64,000 nt of DNA from Halocaridina rubra. Its lineage: Eukaryota > Arthropoda > Malacostraca > Decapoda > Atyidae. Position 1 is the stretch's first letter. Each line of letters begins with the position of its first letter. Under the pieces are notes generated by a model. It was given only the letters and a program-made list of their open reading frames with translations. It was not told the origin of the DNA and ran no database searches. Where the stretch lies: contig JAXCGZ010005661.1 of the NCBI GenBank assembly GCA_037179515.1, positions 93,501 through 157,500 on the forward strand, read 5' to 3'. Both the position numbers and the translations under genes were made by a program. This document shows, piece after piece, positions 10,911-22,588 of the stretch.

Positions 10911-11320
10911 ATCAAGTGCAACAGCAGCAAAATGTTGCAAAACAGTGCATGAAACACTGGCAATACAGAATGGCAGTCGTGCCTGCTTAACAGCAATACG
11001 TGGCAGTACCTGCAGTTATGGTGCAAATGAAAGGAATGAACAACACAATCAAGTGCAACAGCAACAAAATGTTGCAAAACAGTGCATGAAACACTGGTAA
11101 TACAGAATGGCAGTCGTGCCTGCTTAACAGCAATATGTGGCAGTACCTGCGGTTATTGTGCAAATGAAAGGAATGAGCAACACAATCAAGTGCAACAGCA
11201 ACAAAATGTTGCAAAACAGTGCATGAAACACTGGCAATACAGAATGGCAGTCATGCCTGCTTAACAGCAATATGTGGCAGTACCTGCGGTTATGGTGCAA
11301 ATGAAAGGAATGAGCAACAA
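10911..11320. repeat. Tandem repeat, 137 bp x 3, in Gmr1 leader
   Basis: Copies start at 10911, 11048 and 11185, exactly 137 bp apart, with only a few differences. Each carries a core GTCGTGCCTGC followed by GGCAGTACC that also occurs in the neighbouring 81-bp repeat, so the two arrays appear related. Confidence 0.9.
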
Positions 11321-11360
11321 CGAATTTTACCGACTAGCACCCAGTGCCTGAGAGTACAAA

Positions 11361-11680
11361 CAAGTACAGTATAGCGGTCGTGCCTGCATATGAGCGCGTA
11401 TATGGCAGTACCCACAAATAAAATGTCGTAAGTAATATGAACAAGTACAGTATAGCGGTCGTGCCTGCGTATGAGCGCGTATATGGCAGTACCCACAAAT
11501 AAAATGTCGTAAGTAATACGAACAAGTACAGTATAGCAGTCGTGCCTGCGTATGAGCGCGTATATGGCAGTACCCACAAATAAAATGTCGTAAGTAATAC
11601 GAACAAGTACAGTATAGTGGTCGTGCCTGCGTATGAGCGCGTATATGGCAGTACCCACAAATAAAATGTTGTAAGTAAAA
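11361..11680. repeat. Tandem repeat, 81 bp x 4, in Gmr1 leader
   Basis: The motif CAAGTACAGTATAG recurs at 11361, 11442, 11523 and 11604, period 81. Because 81 is divisible by three, open frames of 142 and 123 codons run across the array on the element's sense strand, each coding a 27-residue hydrophobic repeat. I regard these frames as by-products of the repeat, though an upstream ORF is not excluded. Confidence 0.9.
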
Positions 11681-12339
11681 TTCTGGAGTGTTGCCAAAAG
11701 GGCACAGATCCTATGCAAAATACACCAACGATAAGCTAACAGCTTACTAGGCAGCCAGATTACACATTTCTACTAGTAATGAGAAAATTTATTTTCAAGT
11801 GACAACTCAGACACATGAAAGGCTTAGCCTAGGCTCGATAAATGACACCAAAATTTTTCTTCCAATCTATGAGTAGTCAATGCTTGAATATAAAACACAA
11901 TTATAAGCAAAAATACTTAATATGCTCTCTCCCAATTCCTAAATCCCAAGGAAATATAAACAATTCCTAACAAGTATCACCCTTTAACGGATATATAAAA
12001 CATGAATGCTTTAAAACACAATCTTATCACGCAAATAAATGAAATTTTAAATAACACGTCTTCTCGTCATGCAAAATTTCTTAAGTCTGTTACCACATAA
12101 TCTCATGTAGATTTCCTGAAACATTGTTTACCACATGGGAAACAAGAAAATATTAGTTACCATAGTAAATACTGAAAATAAAGAAAAATTTCTTATCCGC
12201 AATGTCTCTAGCGTGAAAATTTAAGTGTGCAGCCTATAATTCATTCATTTCAATAATCGAGCCAATGGTAATCAGGTTTCATGTGCAATCTTAAAAAGCA
12301 AAATAAAAATAAATTTATAAAATCAGTCTGTCTGTTCGG

Positions 12340-12357
12340 GTCCCCATTCGGGCGCCA
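12340..12357 (-). promoter_or_regulatory. Primer binding site, tRNA-Lys-like
   Basis: In element sense the bases four nucleotides after the 5' LTR read TGGCGCCCGAATGGGGAC. The first nine bases match the classical tRNA-Lys primer site used by many retroelements; the rest diverges in part. This position and the TGG start fix the element's orientation as minus. Confidence 0.75.
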
Positions 12358-12361
12358 ATCT

Positions 12362-14266
12362 TGTTGGGGGTTAGGATGGTAGAGTGTTGTTAAGATTCTG
12401 TTTTACTAAGGGGACTCAAAGTACCGAGCTCGGGTAAGAGCTCACACACAGACAGGACAGATATTTGTACTTGAACACCCCATCTCTATTACCATTAGTC
12501 GGTTAAATGAAACTCAGAATTCAACTTTCTTTTAATTTTGGAAATGCAATGACATTAAAAGAATTGAATTAAATTTCTCAAATTAAATTTTATGAAATGC
12601 TGCCTCGAATCCCGGAGGTGGTGAGCACGATTTCGTTTCCCGGCACCACGGACGTATGCCAAGACTTTGGCCTCAACTCGACGATTACCTCTGTTACACA
12701 GGCAGAGTAGAATACAGGACACTGCAATTTCAGAAACAGAAATGACACACTGTTTATAATGGGAAACTGAAAGCATGAGCACACATATAATGAGTTTCCA
12801 ATGTCATTCTACTGGATAAAATATATTGGTTATTCACAGCTAACCAGAAATATTTATGCTACCATAATAGCATACAAAACCATTAATTCTTTATTGGTTT
12901 TAAAGGAAAACAATATATTCACAATAAATGAAGAATAAGCAAGACAAATACAGTACTGTATGTATTCCTTACATTGTGGGCAACCACAAAAGTTGCAATG
13001 CTTATTACTGATTTACAATTAATATGTTAAAACACTCTATTTAGGATAAAGGAAGAATCTACGAGATAAATACAGTATTCATTCACTTTTGGTTATCAAG
13101 AACTTTGCAATGAAAAAAAGGGTGCAAAACCACCTTTTGAGGTATTTGCAACTTATAACTCAAAACACTTTATCCCCAACATATGAAAAATTAGCAAGAT
13201 AAATACGGTATGCATTCATTAAATTGTAGTTAACAGGAAATATTTGCAAAGCCAACAGGGTAAAATTACCTTCTAATTATTTGCAGTTTATATAGCAAAT
13301 AGCTTTATTGACGAGTTTTTGACGTAAAACACTTTATTTACGATGCTAGAAAGAGGTGAAATGAAATTAGAATTTATTAGGAAAAGAGATAGATTTTTAC
13401 GGGCTCATAACCAGTCTTCAGAGGATGAGATTTTCGTTTATCACATTCAATGAAAAGAAACTTCTTAGCAATGTATATCAGCTGTAATTTACAGGTTAAG
13501 GAATTAACTTTGGCATGTGAGATTCCAGTTTGGTAATCTACAAAGTTTCGTGTGTATGGGAATGGAATCTGAGAATAAAAATCCGTAAGATTTAGCCAGT
13601 AACGAATGTAACTAATTCTCGAAAATAAACGAATTTGCTTGACCCACGAGCTTTACCATACACTATCCCTCACCTTGTTGTGCTAGATGAATTCCTGTGA
13701 AGATGCCACGTAAATAAGGTTTGAAATAAACTTAAGACTGCTCAGGCCAGATGTTGCCTCTTCGAAGTTTGAGCGACAAAGGAGGGCGTCTCATTGTCCC
13801 TCTTGGTGAGTTCATCTGTAGGATACATTTTCTAGAGCAGTAACTGGTTCTGATACAATTTAAGGACTATTTTAGTGGTGGTCCCTGGCAGGCAATTATA
13901 GCAGAGATGCAAGGGAGAGACAGTATTTTTAGGTGCAACAAGTGACAGCAAATAAAATAAAACGAGAATAATAATGAAAAGTTAGGTTACTGGTAAACAA
14001 TCTCCAGAATGTTCTTGGCTCGTAGCAGACGGAAAATAGGAGCAGCCTTTATATCGGGGCTATACTTCTACACGTACAAGAAGAGTAAATAAGGTATATT
14101 TAAAATTAGCTATAAGCTAAAATATAAATTGCAAATAAACATAATCTGCAAAAGTCAAGAAGTGGGAATTAATTTTTTTTAGTTAGAAAATAACAGTTAA
14201 GTTACTAAATTAATTAATAAGGCATCTAACAACCTCTGGTGACTTTGAGCGAAACACTCAGTCACA
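12362..14266 (-). repeat. 5' LTR of Gmr1-type element
   Basis: 1905 bp, about 99% identical to the 3' LTR. In element sense it should hold the promoter: a TATAAA lies about 215 bp from its start. At 1.9 kb it is long for a gypsy LTR. Confidence 0.93.
14048..14053 (-). promoter_or_regulatory. Candidate TATA box in 5' LTR
   Basis: In element sense GATATAAAGGCTGC lies about 215 bp into the LTR and is preserved in the 3' LTR at 5089-5094. It is the best TATA candidate I noticed on the sense strand. A start site just downstream would give a short U3 and a very long R-U5. Confidence 0.4.
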
Positions 14267-14710
14267 GTAGCTAAGCTTGAAAAAGTTCAAAGACATGTCA
14301 CAAAACTGGTGCCAGAAATACGCAATCTCAGTTATGATGAGAGGCTTAGGGAATTAGACTTACCATCACTCGAAGCTAGAAGATTAAGAGGATATATGGT
14401 GACAGGCTTTAGATTCCTTCATGGTTATGATAGAGTGGATAGGGATCGATATTTTGATATGGCTGGTACTAGAAATATTGGTCATAGTTTGAAGCTGCGT
14501 AAGATAAGATCTTTGCATGATGTAAGGAAGTTCTTTTTTAGTGTAAGAGTAGTTGATAAATGGAATTTGCTACGCGAGGATTTAGTTAATGCTAGCTCAA
14601 TCCATAGTTTTATGGACAAGTATGATAAATATCACTACGTGCAAAATGGAACCGATCAGTAGACGGGAAGATACGAGTTCTGGGCACTTTCCCGTAAGCA
14701 CAATTAGGTA

Positions 14711-14714
<4 letters not shown>
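14267..14714 (+). mobile_element. CR1-like LINE copy B, 3' segment
   Basis: This begins with the duplicated GTAGC and continues the ORF2 C-terminus cut off at 3402. The frame from 14309 to 14662 encodes the region from VPEIRNLSYDERLRELDLPS to the final DKYDKYH, overrunning the usual stop because the stop codon has mutated. The tail carries a single AATTAGGTAATTAC motif leading into (CA)n. Confidence 0.9.

Positions 14715-14778
<64 letters not shown>
14715..14778. repeat. (CA)n microsatellite between LINE copies B and C
   Basis: Uninterrupted CA dinucleotides for about 64 bp. It begins as an extension of copy B's 3' tail and ends exactly where truncated copy C starts. Confidence 0.95.
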
Positions 14779-14780
<2 letters not shown>

Positions 14781-15024
14781 GTTTGAAGCTTCGTAAGAAA
14801 ACTTCCTTGCAGGATGTAAGGAAATACTTTTTCAGTGTAAGACTAGTTGATAATTGGAATTCGCTAAGCGAGGAGGTAGTTAATGCTATCTCAATCCATA
14901 GTTTTAAGGACAGGTATGATAAGTATCACTAAGTCTAAAATGGAACCGATCAGGAGACGGGAAGATACGAGCTTTGGGCTCTTTCCCGTAAACACAATTA
15001 GGTAATCACAATTAGGTAATCACA
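14779..15024 (+). mobile_element. CR1-like LINE copy C, short 3' fragment
   Basis: Strongly 5'-truncated copy that begins in the last 50 codons of ORF2 (SLKLRKKTSLQDVRKYFFSVR) and continues through the normal stop, 3' UTR and two 14-bp terminal motifs. (CA)n precedes it and a short CA run follows, after which copy D starts. Confidence 0.9.
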
Positions 15025-15030
15025 CACACA

Positions 15031-17896
15031 TTAAGATTGTTATACACAAATGCTTATACACAAATGCTGATGGATTAGCTGGTAAGGCAGTAGAATTAAA
15101 AGATAGGATTCACAACAGTAAGGCAGATATAGTAGCAATTACAGAGACTAAGTTGAGTGAGGACATAAACAGTGTCACAGTTTTTCCGAAGGGCTTCAGA
15201 ATACTAAGGGTTGAAAGATCTGAGAGGACTGGTGGAGGGATAGCACTGCTCATAAGTGAAAGGATTCAAGTTGAAGAAATAAACTTGGCTATAGAAAGTG
15301 AGTTCAAGGAATTTCTTGTTGCTCGCATAAATACTGGGTCAGAGAGCATTATAATAACTGTTGTATACAACCCACCAAGGAACCAAAATAGGCTTGAAGT
15401 TTATGAGGAAAGTTATATAGGTACTATTGAAGTCATAAACTCAGTTGTTAACATGGCATGGGAAAAAAAATGTAGGATTTTGATTATGGGAGACTTTAAT
15501 CATAAAGAGATAGATTGGATAAATCTTGACCCACACAGTGGTGAGGACTCATTCGGGGCAAGATTCTTAGATTGCGTACAAGGGAATTTCCTACACCAAC
15601 ATGTAATGGAACCAACAAGGGCCAGGGGTGGGGATGAGCCATCACTACTTCATCTAGTGTTCACAGATAATGTGGAGTATATCATTGAAGATATTCTGCC
15701 TGAGAGTAGAGGCACTGAGGACATAAGGAGGAACTATCCAAATGGAGATTACATCAAAATGAATGAGCTTTTTGCAGTTCTTGACTGGAGAACCTTATTT
15801 TACAACAAATCTGTACAAGAAATGTATGACATCTTTTGTGAGAAATATGGGAAGATAGTAGATTGCTGCATACCTGTCACCAAAGTAGGTGTAATTCATG
15901 CCAGAGAGAAATGGTTCGATAATGGGTGTAAAAGAGCTAAGGAGTGGAGAGACAAATGCTGGAAAAGGTATAGGAGGAGAAAAAACATACATGCCAGGCA
16001 AACCTACAAAAGAGCAAGAAATTACTACCTAAGTAAAAGGAGAGAGGCAGAGAGAGACTATGAGAGGGACATCACCAGGAAGGCTAAAGAAAATCCCAAG
16101 CTTTTCCACAGCTTTATCAGAGGAAAACTGAAGGTAAAAGAACAGGTTTTAAGGCTAAAGAGAGCGGATGGAAGCATCACTGAGACGGATGAAGAGATCT
16201 GCAAAGAATTGAACAAGGAGTTTCAGTCAGTATTTACAGTAGAAAATACCCCACCCCCTCAGATTGCAGTGATAGAAGCTCAAGGGCCGGGATTAGAGAA
16301 CATCAACCTTACAGCCACAGAGGTATGCAAAGTGCTGATGGATTTAGATGTTTATAAAGCTACAGGTCCTGATGACATATCCCCTCATGTGCTTAAAAAA
16401 TGCGCAAACTCAATATCAGTGGCACTAAGTATCATATTTAAAAAGTCACTGGAGTCAGGGGAAATTCCAAGATGCTGAAAACAAGCAAACGTGATACCTA
16501 TCATCAAAAAGGGAAGGAGGGACACGGCTCTGAACTATAGACCTGTTTCCTTGACCAGCATAGTTTGCAAACTTATGGAGAAACTACTAAGGAAACATAT
16601 CTCTCTTCACTTGGAATCCTTCAACTTTTTGTCAGTGAGGCAACATGGCTTCAGAGAAGGTAGATCAACAGTAACAAACTTATTAGAATTTTATGATGAG
16701 GTAAGCCAAATCTTACAGGAAAGAGAGGGCTGGGTAGATTGAATATTCCTAGACTTCCAGAAAGCGTTTGACACTGTTCCACATGGGAGACTTATTAGGA
16801 AGCTGCAATCAATGGCTAGAATAGGTGGAAATGTTTTGGAATGGATAAAAACTTACTTAGAAGGAAGGGAACAGAGGGTTAGAGTAAGACACTCAGTGTC
16901 TGAATGGAGAAGAGTTAGTAGTGGAGTTCCACAGGGTTCAGTTTTAGGGCCACTTTTGTTCCTTGTATATGTAAATGACCTACCAGAGTCTGTAAATTCA
17001 TTCATGAATATGTTTGCAGATGATGCAAAGATTGTGAAGAAAGTAAAAAACGAGAACAATGGTAGAGAACTTCAGGAGGATCTAAATAATCTGCATGAGT
17101 GGTCAGAAAAGTGGCTAATGAAATTCAATACTTCAAAATGTAAGGTAATGAGAATGGGTACAAGTGCAAGAAGGCCCAAGCTTGACTACTCGGTGGCTGG
17201 AGTACAACTTCAAGAGACAGAAAATGAGAGAGATCTAGGAGTAAACATATTGGCAGATTTGTCTCCAGAAATACATATAAATGGCATAGTAAGGGCAGCA
17301 TATGCATTCTTATCAAATGTAAGGGTAGCCTTCAGGCACATGGACAAGGAAATGTTCAGAAATATTTATGTACCCTATGTGAGGCCAAAACTCGAATATG
17401 CAGCCCCCTTTTGGAATCCGCACTTGAAAAAGCACATAGCTAAGCTTGAAAAAGTTCAAAGACATGCCACGAAACTGGTGCCAGAAATACGCAATCTCAG
17501 TTATGATGAGAGGCTGAGGGAATTAGACTTACCATCACTCGAAGCTAGAAGAGTGAGGGGGGGATATGGTGACAGTCTTTAAATTCCTTCATGGTTATGA
17601 TAGAGTGGATAGGGATCGATATTTTGACATGGCTGGCTCTAGAACTAGAGGTCATAGTTTGAAGCTTCGCAAGAAAACTTCTTTGCAGGATGTAAGAAAA
17701 TACTTTTTCAGTGTAAGAGTAGTTGATAATTGGAATTCGCTAAGCGAGGAGGTAGTTAATGCTATCTCAATCCATAGTTTTAAGGACAGGTATGATAAGT
17801 ATCACTAAGTATAAAATGGAACCGATCAGGAGACGGGAAGATACGAGCTTTGGCCTCTTTCCCGTAAACACAATTAGGTAATCACAATTAGGTAAT
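15031..17896 (+). mobile_element. CR1-like LINE copy D, 5'-truncated at the start of ORF2
   Basis: Starts at the ORF1/ORF2 boundary (TTAAGATTGTTATACAC) directly after the CA tail of copy C and ends with two 14-bp terminal motifs. A 14-bp tandem duplication near 15041-15068 (TTATACACAAATGC twice) and a 66-bp internal deletion distinguish it from its relatives. Confidence 0.92.
15069..17808 (+). pseudogene. ORF2 of LINE copy D, broken
   Basis: Endonuclease-RT polyprotein with several lesions. An in-frame 22-codon deletion after 15674 removes the endonuclease's catalytic SDH region. A nonsense change occurs at 16478 (Trp to TGA) and another at 16742 (Cys to TGA). One extra G in a G run near 17560 shifts the frame into the last piece (17566-17808). 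The RT catalytic FADD is still present. The pieces otherwise match copy M closely, so inactivation looks recent. Confidence 0.9.
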
Positions 17897-17904
17897 AACA
17901 CACA

Positions 17905-19097
17905 TTTAAAAAGTCAGTGAAGTCAGGGGAGATTCTAGGATGCTGGAAATAAGCGAACATGATACCTATCTTCAAAAAGGGAAGGAGGGATATGGCTCTA
18001 AACTATAGACCAGTTTCCTTGACCAGCATAGTTTGCAAAGTTATTGAGAAACTACTAAGGAAACATATCTCTCTTCACCTGGAATCCTTCAACTTTTTTT
18101 CAGTGAAACAACATGGCTTCAGAGAAGGCAGATCAACAGTAACAAACTTATTAGAATTTTATGATGAGGTAAACCGAATCTTACAGGAAAGAGAGGGCTG
18201 GGCAGATTGCATATTCCTAGACTTTCAGAAAGCATTTGACACTGTCCCACATGGGAGACTTATTAAGAAGCTGCAAGCAATGGCTAGAATAGGTGGAAAT
18301 GTCTTGGAATGGATAAAAACTTACTTAGAAGGAAGGGAACAGAGGGTTAGAGTAAGACACTCAGTGTCTGAATGGAGAAGAGTTAGTAGTGGAGTCCCAC
18401 AGGGTTCAGTTTTAGGACCACTTTTGTTCCTTGTATATGTAAATGACCTACCAGAGTCTGTAGATTCATTCATGAATAAGTTTGAAAATGATGCCAACAT
18501 TAATAAAAAAGTAAGAAATGAGAACAATGGTAGAGAACTTCAGGAAGATCTAAATGGTCTGTATGTGTGGCTAGAAAAGTGGCTAATAAACTTGAATTCT
18601 TCAGAATGTAAGGTAATGAGAATGGGTACAAGTGCAAGAAGGCCCAAGCTTGACTACTCGGTGGCAGGAGTATAATTTGAAGAGACAGAGAATGAGAGAG
18701 ATCTAGGAGTAAACATACTGGCCGATTTGTCTCCAGAAATTCATATAAATGGCATAGTAAGGACAGCATATGCTTTCTTAGCAAATGTAAGGGTAGCCTT
18801 ACATTTGTTGAGAAATATTTATGTAAGCTATGTGAGGTCAAAACTTGAATTGCAGCCCCCTTTTGGAATCCGCACTTAAAAAAGCATGTAGCTAAGTTTG
18901 AAAAAGTTCAAAGACATACCACAAAACTGGTGCCAGAAATAGGCAATCTTATTTATGATGAGAGGTTTAGGGAATTAGACTTACCATCACTCGAAGCTAG
19001 AAGATTTGGAGGGATATGGTGACAGTCTTTAAAATCCTTCATGGTTATGATAGAGTGGATAGGGATCGATATTTTGATATGGCTGGTACTAGAAATA
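17905..19097 (+). mobile_element. CR1-like LINE copy E, 5' segment
   Basis: 5'-truncated at the same base as copy B, directly after a CA spacer. The RT frame is open at 17959-18675, but the catalytic box reads FEND rather than FADD. Further on it is broken by indels, including loss of the stretch around 18800. It is interrupted by another LINE at 19105 and resumes at 22589. Confidence 0.88.
17959..18675 (+). pseudogene. ORF2 fragment of LINE copy E
   Basis: 238-codon open piece covering RT fingers and palm ([48 protein letters not shown]). The catalytic aspartates are lost (FEND). The frame ends at a stop in the region after YSVAGV, and later pieces are frame-shifted. Confidence 0.85.
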
Positions 19098-19104
19098 GTC
19101 ATAG
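19098..19104. repeat. Target-site duplication GTCATAG, left
   Basis: Seven bases repeated at 22589-22595, flanking the inserted minus-strand LINE. Removing the insert restores the normal copy E reading (compare copy B, GGTCATAGTTTGAAGC). Confidence 0.8.
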
Positions 19105-22100
19105 TCATAGATTTTACTGCCAAATATTTTGTATACATACAGGAATAAATATGTACATTATATTCAGAGGCACTAGCCTGCTGAGCAAGAGCTCCTTGGC
19201 AGGCAGTTTAATATACATTTCACATAATTTAAAGTATGACGGCAATAGTTAACAAAAGCTCCAATATAGCAATCTCATACTTATCTTGTAATAAAACAAA
19301 ACAGTAGCCTGACCTTAACCTGGACATAATGATGCACCAATACTGTATTAATTATTAATCAAAAGCTGCTTGATTTTCCCTAGTAAATAAATCCTGTTTG
19401 AATTTCTTTTTAAATAAAGTTGTGCCAGTTATTGTTTTTTAAATCTTCTGGTAATGCATTCCAACATTTTGGGCCAAAACAGTGAATAGAAAATTTGTGC
19501 AAGGTTGTTCTCGGCTGTGGACCTATCAAATTTATATTGTTACCTCTGGTTCCATGGTTGTGTTGAATAAATCTAAATAATTTTCTGTTATCATTAACAT
19601 CACTATGTATAATAATAAGACAGAAATATTGTATCAAGTAATTAAATTTAAGCAAGTTTAGCTCCTTGAATAAAGAGGAAGTTGAGTCATATTTTCCACT
19701 ATATGTAATAGTTCTGATCAGTCTTTTCTGAGTTACAAATACATCCCTTACAATTGACAGCCAAGTACAACCCCAGATGGACAAACAGTATATAATATGA
19801 GGATAACACAGAGAATAGTATATGCTTTTTAAGGCCTCATTTGTTAGGTTATGGTGAATTTTATACAAAATTCCACACGTCTTGGACAGTTTTGAGCAGA
19901 CAGATTGAATATATTTCCAACTTAAATTTTCATCAATAATTACTCCCAAAAATTTCTTAAAAGCAATTCTTTTAACATCATACCCATTCATATTATCTTG
20001 ACCAAAATTGTGTACTATAGATCTATTTTGAAATAAGATATAGTCAGTTTTGGAAACAATTAGCTTTAATTTATTAACAGAGACCCAGTTGTTAATTTTT
20101 TCTAGTTCACTATTTAAAACAGAATGCAGGTGGTCAAGGTTATTATCATGCAAGAGAAGGTTGGTGTCATCTGCATAAAGAATATATTTTAATTTATTAC
20201 TGGCATTGGAAATATCATTTATATAAACTAAATATAACAATGGGCCCAGTATTGATCCCTGTGGTACTCCCCTCTCCATAGTTTGCAACAAAGATGCTTT
20301 CCCATTACAAAATACGGCTTGTTTTCAATTTTTCAAGTATCTTTTAAATAACTGTAATGGTGTTCCCCTAATACCCACACAAGTTAGTTTTTCTATTAGT
20401 ATATCATGGTCTAATGAGTCAAATGCTTTGGACAAGTCTAGGAAAACCCCTGCAACAAAGTTTTTATTTTCCAAATTTTGATAAACATCACTTGTAAAGT
20501 TCCTTATTGCTTTTTCAGTGGTCTTATTATTACGGAATCCGTACTGATTTTCAGATAATAGGTTGAACTTTTCAAGGAATTCTTTAATTCTGTGAACAAT
20601 CGCTTTTTCAAACACTTTACTTAAGGATGGTAAGATTGATATAGGTCTATAGTTATTTTCATCATCTACAGTGCCTGACTTAAATATAGGTATTACTTTA
20701 GCACTTTTTAGTTTGTCTGGAAAACATCCTTGCTGAAAACATAGACTGATTATGTGGGTAAGTGGGGTACCAATGTAATGGGCAGTGACCTGGAGTAGTT
20801 TAGATGGAATTTCATCATATCCCGACGTTGTATTTGGTTTTAAGGTTTTTATATATTTAGGGACTTCCTCCCTTATTACAGGATACAAGTAAAACGAAAA
20901 GTCTGGTGGATTATTAAGAAACTGTCGGTATGAGTTTTGTTGCACATATTGTTGTTCCTGTGTTGGTTGTGCTATAGTCAAGAAATGATTATTAAATATA
21001 CTAGCAGTGTGGTCATTATCATTTTTTAATTTGATATCCTTTGAATGATTAATTTGTTTTCGTCCCATTAGGCTGTTTATTGTATTCCAGGTGGACTTGC
21101 TGTTTCCTTGTTCCTTAAGCTTATCCAGAAAATATTTTTTGCAGCTCGAAGTAGTGTTTCTAATTTGTTCCTGTAAGTTTTATATCTGGTTCCAAAAGAC
21201 AAAGGCCATTTTGATGCAAGCCTTTCTAATCGGTGTTTTTCTTTGATACTATTTTTTAATCCTGCAGTTATGTGTGGGCATCTGTTGTTTTTATTACCTA
21301 CAGTCGATTTTCTTAGAGGAAAGCAGTCTAGAAATTTATCTCTAAATGTACAGTGAAATATATTAAAAGCTTCATTTGCATTATTTAGGTCTATGATATG
21401 TTACCATTTTTCATGTGATATATCTCTAGTAAATTTAGCTATGTTATCATCAGAGTAATGTCTTTTTTCTACATATGCATCAAATTTATGTTCTTTTTTA
21501 AACTGAGAGTATACTGCGAAATGATCTGTTATGTCAGTGTACACTATGTAATTACTTATGTTGTCTTCAAGATTTGTAGTCCAGATATGATCAATTAGAG
21601 ATGCACTATTTTCAGTTACTCTCGTAGGTTTAGTAGTTATTGGAAAGAAGCCACGTGAATACATTAAGTTTATAAAATCAGTTACTCTTTGATCATTAAT
21701 TTTGAACAAATCTAAGTTCCAATCACCGAATAAATAAATAGTTTTGTACTTTTTGCTTGCTGCAAAATCAAATACTTTCAGTAAAGCTTCAAGGAATTCA
21801 GGCATGTTCCCCTTTGGTGGTCTATATACAGATGCAAAGAAGCAATTTTCCTTACCGTTATGTACATGTACACTAACACATTCAATGAATCGTTTCATCA
21901 TACTGCACTCCTTTATAACACTCGAGCTATACTTATTAGCTACATACATAAATACACCTCCACCTTTCCTGTCTCTGTTCTGAGTGAACATATTGTACCC
22001 TGTTATATTATACAATGATTCAATATACTTATCCATCCTAATCTCCAAAAAACCCATTACATCACATATATTATTTCCTGTTAAACATTGATCAACAAAT

Positions 22101-22588
22101 ATTTGAAGATTATTTGCAAGACTTCTAATGTTCATGCACAAAACCGAAAATGCATTAGATTTATTTAAATTTGAATACAGTTCATTTAAGTATATATAAA
22201 TTGAAAAAGTGTTGGTTGCATTTCTCATATTATTCAAAAACAAATCTATTTCATTTTCAAGATCAAGTGGGTTAAATATCATCTTATCAAGTTCATTGAT
22301 ACATAAATAATTGGGAAGTACTTTCTTTGTCTTTGTTTGTTAGCCTTATAAGTTCATCATCACTAATGGAATAGTATGGGAGGTATCTATTTACAGCCAT
22401 GGTGAAGAAATAAATTACTCTACTTATACATTACTGACTTACAAGCTACCATTTACTTCTACTAAATCTTACCAGGTTCTTCCGGCCATTTATTGGTTTA
22501 GGGTGGGAGCGTTTTATAGCTCCCGTGCCGGGAGAAACGGCAGGAGGGGGTGCGGGTGATGACATATCACTCTCCCCCCCCCCAACAG
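19105..22588 (-). mobile_element. Second LINE family (CR1/L2/jockey group), near full-length, degenerate
   Basis: About 3.5 kb element in minus orientation inserted in copy E. Its 3' end (left) has a short CTATGA-type repeat instead of poly(A), and its 5' end (right) starts with a G-rich tract. One long ORF2 with endonuclease and RT is recognisable; I see no ORF1. The endonuclease motifs (SLIDHIWT; TDITDHF) and the RT motifs differ clearly from family 1. I cannot assign the clade further than the CR1/L2/Daphne/jockey assemblage. Confidence 0.85.
19410..22400 (-). pseudogene. ORF2 (endonuclease-RT) of second LINE, broken
   Basis: Probable start is the ATG at 22400 (MAVNRYLPYYSISDDE). A 1-bp deletion near 22293 shifts the frame into the piece 22282-21401, which holds the endonuclease: NIRSL, GFLEIRMD, VYRPPKGN, FGDWNLDL, SLIDHIWT, DITDHFAVY. 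A second disruption lies between 21401 and 21068. The RT then runs through 21068-20325 (YRPISILPSLSKVFEKA; GVFLDLSKAFDSLDHD) and, after one nonsense codon at about 20325, 20291-19410 (RGVPQGSILGPLLYLVYINDI; YADD). The catalytic YADD survives, but the gene as a whole cannot be translated. Confidence 0.88.

Larger units (their letters stand above)
10717..12339 (-). other. Leader of Gmr1-type element
   Basis: About 1.6 kb between the primer site and Gag-Pol. It holds a 3 x 137-bp and a 4 x 81-bp tandem array (listed separately) and about 650 bp of AT-rich sequence without coding signal. The length suggests packaging or internal-initiation functions, but the sequence itself does not prove any. 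Confidence 0.6.
3403..14266 (-). mobile_element. Gmr1-type Ty3/gypsy LTR retrotransposon (10.9 kb, complete)
   Basis: Complete LTR retrotransposon in minus orientation inside LINE copy B. In its own sense the order is 5' LTR (14266-12362), tRNA-Lys-like primer site (12357-12340), a 1.6 kb leader with two tandem-repeat blocks, one Gag-Pol frame (10716-5929), about 0.6 kb of 3' untranslated DNA and 3' LTR (5306-3403). It has 5-bp target duplications and TG...CA LTR ends. The LTRs differ by about 18 substitutions and one 1-bp indel by eye (about 1%), so it is fairly young. Integrase lies upstream of RT, the order known from the Gmr1 group rather than standard gypsy. I see no env-like ORF. Confidence 0.93.

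Noticed and set aside
11290..11718. 142-codon frame with 27-residue repeats in the Gmr1 leader
   Set aside because: It arises from an 81-bp tandem repeat that stays open in two sense-strand frames at once. Kept only as a weak upstream-ORF possibility.
3403..14266. Endogenous retrovirus or errantivirus
   Set aside because: I see no env-like frame with signal peptide or membrane segments in the 3' region. The element is best called a retrotransposon.
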